Origin: Seriola aureovittata
Taxonomy: Eukaryota > Chordata > Actinopteri > Carangiformes > Carangidae
DNA length: 64,000 nt
Reading direction: 5' to 3'
NCBI RefSeq assembly: GCF_021018895.1
Contig: NC_079387.1
Coordinates: 6,544,083-6,608,082 of the forward strand
Within the stretch, counting starts at the first letter, position 1; each line of letters opens with the position of its first letter. This document shows positions 11,372 to 62,166 of the stretch, piece after piece. The position numbers and the translations under genes are program-made. The notes beneath the pieces are model-generated. The model worked only from the letters and a program-made list of their open reading frames with translations, was not told the DNA's origin and did not search any database.

Positions 11372-12725
11372 AGCTGCAGTACACGCTGCAGTCTCCTCTT
11401 ACTGTGAATCACATCGCTACATAGGTCACTTTTATCTCCATTGTTTACCTCTCGGCCCCATGTGTGCATTGATTTATCTTTTAATGAACTGAACGGGGGG
11501 ATTATGTTGAACATTAAAGCATGATCTGTTGTGACAGTGGTATTAACTGTGCTATAGTTTAAAATCAATCCTTGCTAATTATCTCCTTTGGGGTGGGGGG
11601 TGGTGATTGGTTAAATACACATTGTGAAGTGTGTATGAGGCGGTCAGTAGAGAATTGAGGTACTTGGATTGTACTGTGAAGACTGTCTTCTGTGGGGCCC
11701 ATCAAGGCTCTTTGCCAGACTGCTAAATATGTCAAGCTGCCACAAACTAGCACAGACGCGTCTCAATCGTCCATCCCCTCATCTATTTACCCGGTGGATG
11801 CCGATCTCGTATAGTTATAAGTTGGCAAGTGTGGGCGCCATTGTAAATATATAACTAACCCCTTTTCAGAACTGTAAATATTATATAAACAACACAGAAG
11901 GCAGCAGAGTGGGAAGTTAACACCATCCCCCAGTCTATTGCTTCGAGGTATTTTTTATGTAGCTGTGAAGTTTGGCGAGGTTTATGTGCCATTGAAGCAA
12001 ACACAATGCTGTTTTTAAAGTTTATCACACTGGCTTGGGCTCTAAAGAAAGGTATTTTTCCACCCCAAGTGGGAGTTTTTCTTGATATACAACACATATC
12101 ACATACGTTAATCACAACTAAATGTTAAATCTGTTAATATGCTCTACTTTGGACGGACAACAAAGAGTATGAAATACAGATCCTGTATACCCATAATCCT
12201 CAGCTCCACAATGCCCATTTAATGACAGGATGAGCATCTGCTGTACCCTAATTACCACCATCACAAGCTAGACACCAAAAGAGACACTAGTCCTGTCATT
12301 AAGGAGCATAATGGAGCAGAGACTGTGACTCCTACGCCCTCGCTACTGTCATTGTGCATTTAGTAGTGTCAGTGTAGCAATAACATAACAGCGACGCTGC
12401 CGAGTTGTACATCATTACGTTAATTATACAGATAGGATATCCACACACGGGGGACGAGTTAAGGTGATCACAGGTTGCTTATTTTGTTTATTGCCTTTTT
12501 CTTCCAGTGCAATATACAGTGATGTTTGAGATGTAAGTTTTGTTTTGAAGAGCTTGTTATGTCTCCATCTGGCATTTTGTATGCTCATATTCCCTCATTG
12601 TTTCTATTTAATATTATTTTTATAACTTTATTTGAGCTGTATGAATTTTGTTGCGTGTCTCTTGAAATAAAGATGCCTGGATTTGTTTTGAGTTACAATA
12701 AAATAAAGACCGGATACATTTGTCT
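11372..12725 (+). other. fundc1: fundc1 3'UTR (inferred)
   Basis: There is no other gene between the fundc1 stop and the next candidate signals. Polyadenylation signals AATAAA occur at 12666-12671, 12697-12702 and 12702-12707. Together they suggest a 3'UTR of about 1.35 kb ending near 12.72 kb. No long frame is convincing. The exact end is inferred, not shown. Confidence 0.5.
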
Positions 12726-13540
12726 GAAGCGATTTGAGATTTTTTTCTCGGGGAGAGGGTGAGGGGCTAAACGGGGTGGGAAGTCTTATGTTGCTTCTAG
12801 TTGATTGTGCCCTTAGTTAAATTTTATAAACCAGGGTCCCATTTGAAAATAATGTAATTCTCAAAGCTCAGTAAATTGTATTTCTCTCCTATGTTACATT
12901 GAAGGAAACACATTGGCGTTTGGACTCAAGAAGTCTCGGGGCAGTTTGACCAACATGTGATGTGATAAAACGATGGAGGAATAATGGCAAAATTCCCTCT
13001 TTTTGCACTTGCAGGACTATAACTTTGGAAAAAATCCATTTCATTTTTCTAACTCGGATGTTGTAGCCTCATGTTAACTTCAGATAGTCAGGTTGTTAAT
13101 AACCACACTGTGTCGTCTTTTATTTTTATTTACAGATATGAATATATACAGTATAGTATTTACAGGAAAGGGTGGAACCTAAGCACATCTGACAGCACAG
13201 CAGACAAAGTATAAAACATGGCAAACTTGGAACACAAGAACTTTTTCCTTAATACGTTATAATAATAATTACTGCCACGAGATTACCTGTATTTCATTGG
13301 TGTTTAGGTGCTAAAAATGATAGGAAAATGTGTCCAGAATATCAATCTGTGGGACTTTCAGTAGAGGTATTACTGTGAAAAATGTATTTCCATTTCATGT
13401 TGTGAAATAAAAAAGATTCACTTTTATTTAAAAAGAAAAGGTTTAACATAAAAAGGGGATTTTAACACAAAGCTGCATGTCCAGTCTTTCCAGGCGGTAA
13501 CTGTTGTATGTTGAATGCTGCTATTTAAGGTCTTTATTCT
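12726..13540. other. Spacer between convergent fundc1 and cenpl 3' ends
   Basis: About 0.8 kb of AT-rich sequence without a recognisable gene. On the minus strand it must hold the cenpl 3'UTR. AATAAA on that strand is present just after the stop (plus 13533-13538) and again at plus 13423-13428, either of which could end cenpl. Nothing else is seen. Confidence 0.5.
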
Positions 13541-16010
13541 TTAGATGGGCATTTTGAGGAGGGCACACTCTGTCAGCAGTGTCAGGGTGGTGATCATGTA
13601 TCTGCTGTTGGAGATCTGAAAGGAAAAGTAAAAAATATTAGTTCAGCACTTATCTTTCCTTGTGTGTGTTTAAGAAACTAAGAAAAGAAAACTTTATGGG
13701 CTGTTTCTTTCAGGTGGTACCTTGACCCTGCCGCTGTCCTTGGCTGAACCCAATGCTGTGGAGACCTGTTTCAGACTTCCTGCTGACAGATCTAGCCTGA
13801 AGTGTCTGTAGAAGTGGCTCTTCAGCCCCTGCATGAACCTCATCACCTCCTCAATGTCAATACTACCTCCCTCCTCAACCTGCTCCCGTCCCTCATTCTC
13901 CTCCTGTCGATCCTTTCTCACACTGCTCCACAGCTCCCAGGCGTCTTGGGGGTTAACTGTGTAGGTGATCTGCAGTGGTGGCACAACTGGAAGAGTCCAA
14001 ATCATTTTAAGGTGCTGGATGCTGGATTCAGTGTGGCAGTTAGTCCATAATGCCACCAGCCATTGTAGACTGGTATGGCTGAGTTCCAGGGGCCCAAAGC
14101 AGCAGTCAAAGTTCTGCTGGAACCAGGATTTGACCAGAGCAGTGAGACCCTCTGGCCCACTGCTGCCGAAGAGCGGCAGACAGATGAAGTCTTTCGGAAG
14201 TGAGCGCAGGTAATCGGGGTTGGCGTTGATGCAGGTCAGCCAGCCGCTCCATACCGACCTCGGAGGTTCATCCTGCCCGGCAAACAAAGGCTTTGAATGA
14301 ATCTGTGGCGGGAGAGGGAACAGTTAAAAACAGCAACACAAGGCATAATGAAGATCCAAAAAACTCACACACACACATTGTTTGCTTAAGACTCCACCTT
14401 TGTACCACATATCTACGTGGCGAAGACTGGCTTAGAAAAGAAAAAAAATAATTTTCGTATGGCACGAAGTGACACTATCACCCTGAGAGAGTTCTCCGTC
14501 TGGACAGAATCCTGTGCTTAATGCTTACCTGGATGAGGACAGTCTCAGCATCATGATCCGTCTCCGTCATTCCCTGCACCACAGAGAAGGACACTCTGAA
14601 GCTGCTGTGTGATCCTTCCACTTCCACCGCCACGCCTTGCTGCTTCTCTGCAGCAATAAACGCTGAAAGCTGCCTGGAGTAGCTCTTGAGCTGCGTGTGT
14701 CTGAACTGATACAGAGGAGTAACGTATGACAGCTTCCACTCCATTTTCGACAGTAAGGCCAGATGCTCTGGATTCACCTTCTCCTGTGGCAAGGAAAGAT
14801 AGAGAAGATGACCATACTGTGTCTCTCTCTCTTCAGAAATGAAAATGTGGCTATTTATTATGCATTTTTACTGGACAACAAAAATAGATTTTTTAAAAAA
14901 AGCATGGACAACAATGGCTTGGATTGACTCACAGTGATATTGTGTGACTTTGGAGCTCTTCTGCTGGTGTTGAGCCTCCGTGCTGTCAACGCTGGAGTTA
15001 AGCTGAACCGCGAAGCAGCACCTAAGCAACTGCGGTATGACTGCCGGTAGCTCTTGTTTTTGCTCCTCCTCTGAACTATAACACTGTTGAGGGGAGTCCT
15101 CGCCACACTGAAAATCACACACAAACCACAATAAGATCAATTTCTTCTGGTGATTACCGTACCAGTTAGTAATACAGGTAGTCATTACAATGCTTTTTAT
15201 AGAACTTGAAGCCAAATTGTGGTACAAACAAGTGTGTTGAAAATACCCTCCCTTTATGTCAAATGTTGTGACCATGATCTCTTGCATGATGAAATTTCAC
15301 ATTTTATAGCCATCTATCAACGACGTGGAGTGAATCTTTGATACTCAGAAGAAAGACTTTGGGTGAAGTATGACTTAAAGATCAGTTGGTCCCACTTGAA
15401 TGGTGTTTCTTTAAAAAATAACAGCAACAACACTAAGCATAGCCAAACCAAAACTTTGCTAACAGGCTACTGCTTTCTTATGTCCCCTCACAATAACATA
15501 GCAAAGAGAAACCACTGTACGGATACACTAAGTGCAATTTTTCCATGGCTAGAGATATCATAAAAGGACAAGAAACGTCATATAAAGCTTCACTTTGTCA
15601 GTAGAATTAAACACAATACACATTGGGCGTCCGTTTTGGGTTGCGCCCTTTTGTTTTATTTTGAAGGATTTGAATAAGAGAGGAAACCAAAAAAGTACAC
15701 TGCTCCTTTGGTAAATAGGATATTCGCCGAATAGAAAAGCGATAGCCAACGATTTGTAAAACGTCTTGTATATCATTTTAACAGACTGTCACATTTCAAG
15801 AAAAGCTAGGTAGAATTAACCTAGCCGATTACTAAATGTTATTTGGTGCGGCAGTCTCTTCATAGGGACAACAGCGCAAGTATCGGGGTTAGAGGAGCCG
15901 TACTCAAACTCTGCTGTTTTTATTGTCGCTAAGGGGAAAAAAATGTGTAGAAAATAGTACGTTTTTAGAGTGAAATAGATAGAGCTTTACCTGTTATGAG
16001 GTCGCTCCAT
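13541..16010 (-). CDS. cenpl: Centromere protein L, complete
   Basis: CENP-L is a CCAN kinetochore subunit that pairs with CENP-N at CENP-A nucleosomes. Five coding exons on the minus strand: 16010-15991 (MERPHN plus 2 nt), 15107-14933, 14783-14529, 14302-13721 and 13615-13541 (TAA). All junctions have GT-AG sites and the frame closes at 368 residues (human 344). Segments shared with human CENP-L: a basic N-terminus, YVTPLYQFRHTQLKSYSR, LSAFIAAEKQQGVAVEV, LPKDFICLPLF, SWFQQNFDCCFGPL, WLVALWT, the PQDAWELWSSV block, SHFYRHFRLDLSA and the final LTLLTECALLKMPI. The first coding exon is only 20 nt, which single-exon searches will miss. It is convergent with fundc1 and divergent from cask. Human CENPL is on chromosome 1, not Xp. 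Confidence 0.93.
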
Positions 16011-16612
16011 GTCTAGCGTACCGAATGAAACCGGAAACAAATTTGAACGTCGCGCTTTCCCATGAGTCTGCGCGGTTAGATATAGCCAATCACATTAATC
16101 CAAACAGGAAGTGGGCTTTTTATTGATTTATTTATTTTTTAACAAATATTTTTCGGAGTAAAGCAAATATAAAATGTGTAAATATACAAAATTGAATAAA
16201 GAAAACGAAAAAATTACAAAGAAAGGGTAACAGAAAGAGAAATAAAACGGACAATTTAATACAATTGACAAGATTAGCAGACAGCAGATTAAATGTCTGT
16301 CTTTTCTGGACTGAACTGAAACCTTCCTTTTTTGTTTGTGTCTTTTTGAGATGTTGGCAGATGTCAACTACTTCAGAATATAGCTCATTATTTGAGAACA
16401 GTACGAGTAAATTCATAATGCAGTATTATACTGTAAGTATAGGTTTGTCAGCAATATACTGTACAGCCCGGAATGACAGAAATTATTCTACAGCAAATCA
16501 AAATGATTAAAAGGACTGAATCATTAGAACTGATGTCAACTAACTGTAGAAGGGAAGGAAGGGAGGAGAAATTGGAGGACCTATAGATTTACATTCATAA
16601 AATGTGCAGACA

Positions 16613-16672
<60 letters not shown>

Positions 16673-18499
16673 GCTGCATACATGTACTTGTATCACAGAA
16701 ATTATAGGAACTCAGTTAGGTGTATAGTGGTTATGATTAAATGTCAGTCTCTGGGGAATTAATGTAAATAAATGTAACGTGTGCCCAATTTACAAAAAGA
16801 AGTGTGTGTATTTGAATCAGTTTGTGCGCCTGTTTCATGAGCAGCCAGTTTCACATGCAAGCACCGGTCCCCCTCCCTGTTACCATGGAAACTGTGCTCT
16901 TTTCTTTTTTCTCCCCATGTATGGTATCTCCCTACTTTCTTTTTATTCTTCTTTTATTTCTCTCCATCTTATCACTTACCTATCTTACTTACTTTCCTCC
17001 AGATTTATTTCTGCCAGTGTTTCATTGCCTTATAGTTGAGTGTGAGCTTGTGTGTATGTGTGTGTGCATTTTTAGGTTTTGCAAGTACCTATGTATTGAA
17101 TGGAGGGCTGTTCAATAGCACATACACTGCCATGCATAGATATGATGACCACATCAACAGCCAATCGCATTATTGGTAGCTGCTGGGGGGCTTCAACCAA
17201 TGGGGGAAGCTCGCAGATGATGTGTGAGCAGAAGGGATGCAGCGCCATGGAAACTGCAGAGGGTGCCATCAGAAAAGAGCGCACTCTAGTGGCACCAGAT
17301 GTCTTTTATTTTGTTACTTTTTTGTCTCTGCACTGGATAGAGGACCGGCTGATTTGAATATAAATTGATTAAATTTGGAGTTTGTTTAATTTAGAGGACA
17401 TTATACACTGATAGGTCAAACAAATTTAACATTTAAATGGCTGTGACACATACTTTATTAAATCGTGAACTTAAAAATGTAATTTTATTTCATAAAATAG
17501 TCACTCCAGCAACACATTTGGGACATTAGTCTTTTTGTGTGTGTGTAAAATATATTTGACAGTGTAAGTAGTGGTAATTCCCCAAATGAACAGGTAAATG
17601 GTTATGGTATGGCCATACTTTATTAAATTAAATTGAGTGTTAATTGTATATTAGGTGAACCGCTGAATTCGGTGGAGCACTGCGTACAGAAAATGAAGCA
17701 TGTTACATACATATTACAACAAAGAGGGTAAAGATGGATCAAGTTAGACCATTATTCTATTATAAAATGAAGTTATTCCTGATTAGATTTTCAGCTTTGT
17801 TCTAAAAATCTCAATCAGAAGTTCTTTCAGAAATGCACTGTGCTACATTAGAAGATATTCAAAAATGGAGCAGCGGGAGGTATATGATTCCTGTCATCAC
17901 CTCTAGGGGGCGTGACCAACACATCTCAGTGCTTATCCCCCCACACCTGAGGAAATTACACCTGCGTTCCTGCACCTGCCACCTGCACCACAGGAACTGC
18001 TGCACCTGCAGATAGATTACATGGAAGTAAATAAACTTAATCCAAACATTAGCGCACACCAATCGCCTCTTTCGCGTTCTCCGGAGCCTTTTGCTAAAAT
18101 GTTACCCGTTACCCACGAGAGAAAAATGATTTAGATTTGCTAGATAATCGTACAAATTCAAGTGGTTAGAGCTGAGCATCAAAACACACACATTTGTATC
18201 AGTATCCCATTGTCAGCGTCAAACTAATGAAATAATATAGAAACTAAGCTGCCCCTCATTTTGCTGAGGAACCTCCCTAACGACCCATGGGAATTTGGGA
18301 ATCACTAAAAATTGCAATCTTGCCTTTTTCTATTCTGTGTGAGAAAATGCACCTGTTTATTCGTAGGGCTGGCAGGCAGTGCATGGGAAATAAGTTATTG
18401 CTGACAGAGGAGATAATTTATATAGGAATAGACTGCATGTTAAAAGGATGGAGATAAGAAGGAGAAAGGCTGACGTAAGTGATGGGGTATGGATGGTCG
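16011..18499. other. cenpl promoter and cenpl-cask intergenic region
   Basis: The first 100 nt upstream of the cenpl ATG are GC-rich and contain GCCAATCA at about 16086, probably the cenpl promoter CCAAT box. The rest is AT-rich, with a GT microsatellite and no recognisable gene. Short open frames around 17.1-17.4 and 17.8-18.0 kb match nothing I know and are not called. Confidence 0.55.
16616..16670. repeat. (GT)n microsatellite, about 27 units
   Basis: A perfect GT dinucleotide run lies between cenpl and cask. It is probably polymorphic and of no evident function. Confidence 0.95.
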
Positions 18500-19494
18500 A
18501 CGCTTGCGCGGGATACACTGGATGCAACCGTTGGAGGAGATTAGGAAACTGCGCCTAAATCGGACCCCTATCGGGCGCCATTTTGGCTCGTGCGATTCTG
18601 ATATACAGATCTGGGCCCACTCTCCGGGGCCATTTTGGCTCTAGTCGGACCAGTTTCCTGGACGATAGAGGGAGGGGCCTGGCATTTCTGGAAGTCGGAG
18701 GAACAGCCAGTATCTGAGCCAGCACAGGAACGGGAGCAACGGTGGACGAAGGGTGGGCTGTGTTGGAATACGATATACTTGCATTATTCACCCATACAGA
18801 CGGTGTATGCAACGGAGCAGTCGTCGACATGAACGTGAAGGTCTTCATTTTGGGCTCGGGAAGCTGAAGCATATTGCAGCCCGGTCACATTACGTTTTCA
18901 GTGGGATAAGCCATCTGTGATACACTGGGTGTGCTCAGCGCAATAACGGCGCGAGCCAACCGGTTATTCCATCGACAGCTAGCTCATATTAACCCAGCTA
19001 GCCAACCATTTTCGAGAGCCCCGTTAGCTTGCGGTGAAGAGAGCATCTTGGTCGGTGCGGGAAGTGTCTGTGGATGCTGCTGAGGGAGTCTTCTACCTGG
19101 CCGTATCCAGCAGCAAGATACGAAGCCGAGGCATGCAAAAAGCGGTGTTTTTTTGCAAACGAGCGAGGAAATCTCCACGCCCTGGGGTCTGGTCTACGGT
19201 TACTATTTAGCTAGCTCGCTGGCTAGCCAGCCTACCAGGAGAGTAGCTCAGGAGAAGGTGGGGCCGCGGAGTGTCAGCCTTGGACGCCAGCTAATGTGGC
19301 TAGCCGGCTAACCTGGACACTTGAGTGGCCACTTGTTTTCCTGACACTGATATCGAGGGGTTTAAATTACCAGCAGCGTGCAGTCTGGTACAATAGAAAC
19401 TGCATTTAGCAAGAAAATACGTTATCATTGATTCCTCCAAAACCCGTGTGGGTGGGATATCTCGAGGAGAGCATCCTCGTTTACCTGAATGACT
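18500..19494 (+). promoter_or_regulatory. cask: cask promoter and 5'UTR
   Basis: A CpG-rich stretch directly upstream of the cask start. Two GCCATTTTGGCTC elements (about 18577-18589 and 18630-18642) match the YY1-type GCCATTTT core and are 53 nt apart. No TATA box is convincing. The downstream part carries a cluster of GCTAGC/TAGCTAGC palindromes (18976-19310), like that near kdm6a. The exact start site cannot be set from sequence. Confidence 0.6.
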
Positions 19495-55039
<35,545 letters not shown>

Positions 55040-57065
55040 CGCACGGCCTCCGACGACCCGTCTCCGATCCCACCCGGAAGCTAAACTTCAGCGGAATCCC
55101 CTCCGGTCACGTCTCTCTCATCGCAATCGTACATTTCTGTAGATAAACTGTTGTTGAAAAATAGGGAAAATGAAGAAACTGATAACTCTGACGCCTCGCC
55201 GCAGAGACTTCGTCCCACCCCGGCCCCTTTTTCTCAACAGCCTAAAAGGCGTATTGTCGTGTACATATATACATATATATATATAAATGAAAAAAACTAA
55301 GTGAATAAGGTTCTGTCCTCATGTAGTCAAAGGGTGGGGAGCGGAGGGGCAGCGCAGTAGATATTTTGTACTTTTCTTTTGTAATCAACGGATGGGTGTT
55401 AATATCGGAGGCGATAGCGAGCATGACCGTAAAGCAGTCTTATGTGGGTGCCTGTGTGTGTGTGTGTTGACCTTTTAAGGCACTTCTCGTGGTACTCTGT
55501 GTCCTCCTCTCCGATCCCCCCCCACCCGGATTTCCTCGGCCACTGTGACAAACGAGCCGAACTCTGAAGCACATTAGAAGCTGCTATAGTGGCAACAAGT
55601 AACTCCCTCAGCTCCAAATGCAAGTTTGAGTGAAGCAAAAAGCACAGGAAACTTGGCAGTTTCTCTCCCCCCCCCCCCCCCCCCCCCCCACGCGCTAACT
55701 CCCCCAGCCCTTTTATTTATTTCACCGGCCCTCTGTGCCTGTTGTTCCCCGCTTCCCTAACCCGACGATCTTTGTTTACATCTCGGTTTGCACAAAACGG
55801 ACAATGAAGAAGACGTGTACCGCGTTTCGTCACCCTGCAGTTTTCATTTCGTCCCGCCTACTCTCTGTGGCCGTCTTAACCCCTCTCCCTCCTCACACAC
55901 TAAGCAGGCGGCTGATAGATTTGGAATTTGGCCACGATTGGCTGCAAAAAAGCACCGACGCCGGTGAAAAAAATGGCTCCCGAACTGGAATACAAAAAAA
56001 AAAAAAGACTAACAAGAAAGAAGAAAAACAAACTGCCTTATCAGAGCCTCGGGAGGAAGCCGGTAACACCTATGCACGCCCCTGGTTACTGCCACGACAA
56101 CAGATTTCTTCTGGCCTCACACTCGACGAGCCTCTCTTGTTAAAACTAAAATGTTCATAGGAGTGTGTGTGTGTGTGTGTGGGGAAGGGGAGGGCCTTCT
56201 TGTAGGTGGGACGAATCCAATCCTAGAGCCACCGTTTTGGAATTGTTAACTGTTGTCTTTAAAAAATATAAGGAGTATTCTTGTTTTGAGGGAGAGAAAA
56301 TAACTAAATTTTGTGTGTAAATGTTTCAATGGTGCGTACGTCATGAGTGAACTACCAAGAGCCAGTGTATATTAACCCTGAAAAGAAGCTCGGTATGTGA
56401 CATAACCTCTTTGCGCTTTACTGGAAGCGGCGTGACGGTTGAAGGCTCGAAAAGAAGAAGAAAAAGAATTTAAAAAAAAACAAAAAAAAACAAAACAAAA
56501 AACTTTAAACCGTGTGCTGCTGTCGCCGTTGTGCCGCTTCAAGTAAAGTGTTTTCATTTCAAGTCCTGTGTAAATTACCTCTGCAAATGACAAAAGCAGC
56601 TCTTCTGTATGAAATGTCGTTCTTTTTTTGTTATTTCATTTTTCAAAAAAAAATATATTTCCTTTTACGTGTTTAAAGTAAACTGCCTTGTCTTCCTTTT
56701 GATGTGAGACGTGTGAGTGTGGCTGTAATGACTTTTTACAACAGGGGGTTTTAATACACCGCAGACATGTTTTTGAAAGTGCTGTTTGCAAAACAAACAG
56801 TTTCTGGACATTGTAACGAGTCGGATTTCTCAATGATCCCTTTTTAATGAGACGCTCCGCAGACGCAGCTATGTAAATCTACACCCTGTTCAATGTCATG
56901 CCCTCAAGGAAAGCATAATGAAGGTCTATACAAAATCGCATTCTCCTCATAAATAACACAGAATCGCATTGTTTACTGTTTTCATAATTCCACTTTCTAC
57001 ACCGGCCCATTCTTTGAAAACTCATTGATATCCTCTTGCGCGAATAAAGCTCGTTCCGACAGCTG
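55040..57065 (+). other. cask: cask 3'UTR (inferred extent)
   Basis: The TGA at 55037-55039 is followed by about 2 kb without a convincing gene. AATAAA at 57043-57048 is a plausible polyadenylation signal, and another at 57749-57754 could give a longer form. It contains a 23-nt poly(C), AT-rich stretches and A-runs. The end is inferred. Confidence 0.5.
55667..55689. repeat. Poly(C) run, 23 nt, in the cask 3'UTR
   Basis: An uninterrupted C run. In the transcript it could bind poly(C)-binding proteins. Length errors are likely in sequencing. Confidence 0.85.
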
Positions 57066-61252
<4,187 letters not shown>

Positions 61253-61260
61253 TATAAAAA
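61253..61260 (+). promoter_or_regulatory. nr0b1: nr0b1 TATA box
   Basis: TATAAAAA lies 64 nt upstream of the nr0b1 ATG. This fits a start site near 61285 and a short 5'UTR. It is the only convincing TATA box among the promoters in this window, in keeping with the tissue-restricted expression of DAX1. Confidence 0.7.
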
Positions 61261-61316
61261 AAGATGATAATCTGGAAAACAGGCTCAGAATCACTGGGGC
61301 GGCAGTGCGTGGCGTC

Positions 61317-61857
61317 ATGTCGTGTTGTCGGTGTAGAGAGGGTGAGCGCGCGGCGCAGAGCAGCATCCTCTACAGCATCCTGAACAGAGGCTCTCCGTGT
61401 CAGCGAACACAGCCCCGCACCGCTGCTGCTCAGCTTTGTGCCTGCGCGTCCAACAGGAGGCTGGTGGCCATCCGGGCCCCGCAGTTAGTTTTCAGAGCGG
61501 CCTCCGAGGTGCTCGTGAAAACTTTCAGGTTTGTGAAAAATGTTCCGTGTTTTCAGGATTTGCCCGCGGAGGACCAGCTGCGGCTCGTGCGTAAAAGCTG
61601 GGCGCCGCTGCTGGTTTTGGGCATGGTGCAGGACTCCGTGGACTTTGACACGGTGGAGACGCAGCAGCCCAGTCTGTTACACAGGATTTTAACGCACAGC
61701 AAAGAGCGACAGCAGAGCACTCAGACCGAGATTCAGGACCCCGGGGTGCCCGTGGGTGACGTGGAGGGGATCAAAATGTTTCTGGTCAAGTGCAGAGGAC
61801 TGGGAATCAGCGTTAAAGAGTACGCGTTTCTGAAGGGAGCCATACTCTTCACCCCGG
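61317..61857 (+). CDS. nr0b1: Nuclear receptor DAX1 (NR0B1), coding exon 1, 5' part
   Basis: NR0B1 is an orphan nuclear receptor without a zinc-finger DNA-binding domain. It represses SF-1 and related receptors in adrenal and gonad. Exon 1 starts MSCCRCREGERAAQSSILYS and encodes 180 residues plus 1 nt, to donor CCGG|GTAAGA. The N-terminus has one Cys-rich unit with an LxxLL-like ILYSIL motif; mammalian DAX1 has about three and a half such units. The ligand-binding-like domain begins at ASEVLVKTFRFVKNVPCFQDLP and continues QLRLVRKSWAPLLVLGMVQD, SVDFDTVETQQPSLLHRIL and ISVKEYAFLKGAILFTPG, parallel to human LLKTLRFVKYLPCFQVLP and KEYAYLKGTVLFNPD. The intron lies at the same place as in mammals. 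Exon 2 is outside the window. Twelve nt upstream there is an in-frame GTG, but ATG 61317 is preferred. Confidence 0.95.
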
Positions 61858-62166
61858 GTAAGAGACTCATATACTTAGCTGTTAGTGTTGGACACACGAC
61901 GCAGTTAAAAGCTTCTCATTCTCAAGTTAAACACAGTCTGACTCTTGACTTACTGCATTAGTTTTTCCTGTATGTGCGCGGCTTCAGTTTCACTGTAATA
62001 TGACGCTTTACTTTAGTGTTCCTTTTTAAAAGCCACACTGCCCACCTGGATTTCTTATTTATCGCATCTGTTATCAGAGTATTCTGGTCTTCTGCGCGGT
62101 GTATTATTAGTGCCACGGGTGCTCAGCTCCGAGGCACTCCTCTACACCTAGAATAGCTGAGAGGAG
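61858..62166 (+). other. nr0b1: nr0b1 intron 1, unique 5' part
   Basis: About 300 nt of non-repetitive intron after the GTAAGA donor. The frame that continues past the donor is read-through. Nothing else is seen. Confidence 0.85.

Noticed and set aside
17100..18062. Short frames between cenpl and cask
   Set aside because: 60-85 residues, both strands open, no similarity recognised; treated as chance frames.
61305..61316. Upstream in-frame GTG start for nr0b1
   Set aside because: ATG at 61317 is the natural eukaryotic start and begins the recognised Cys-rich segment.
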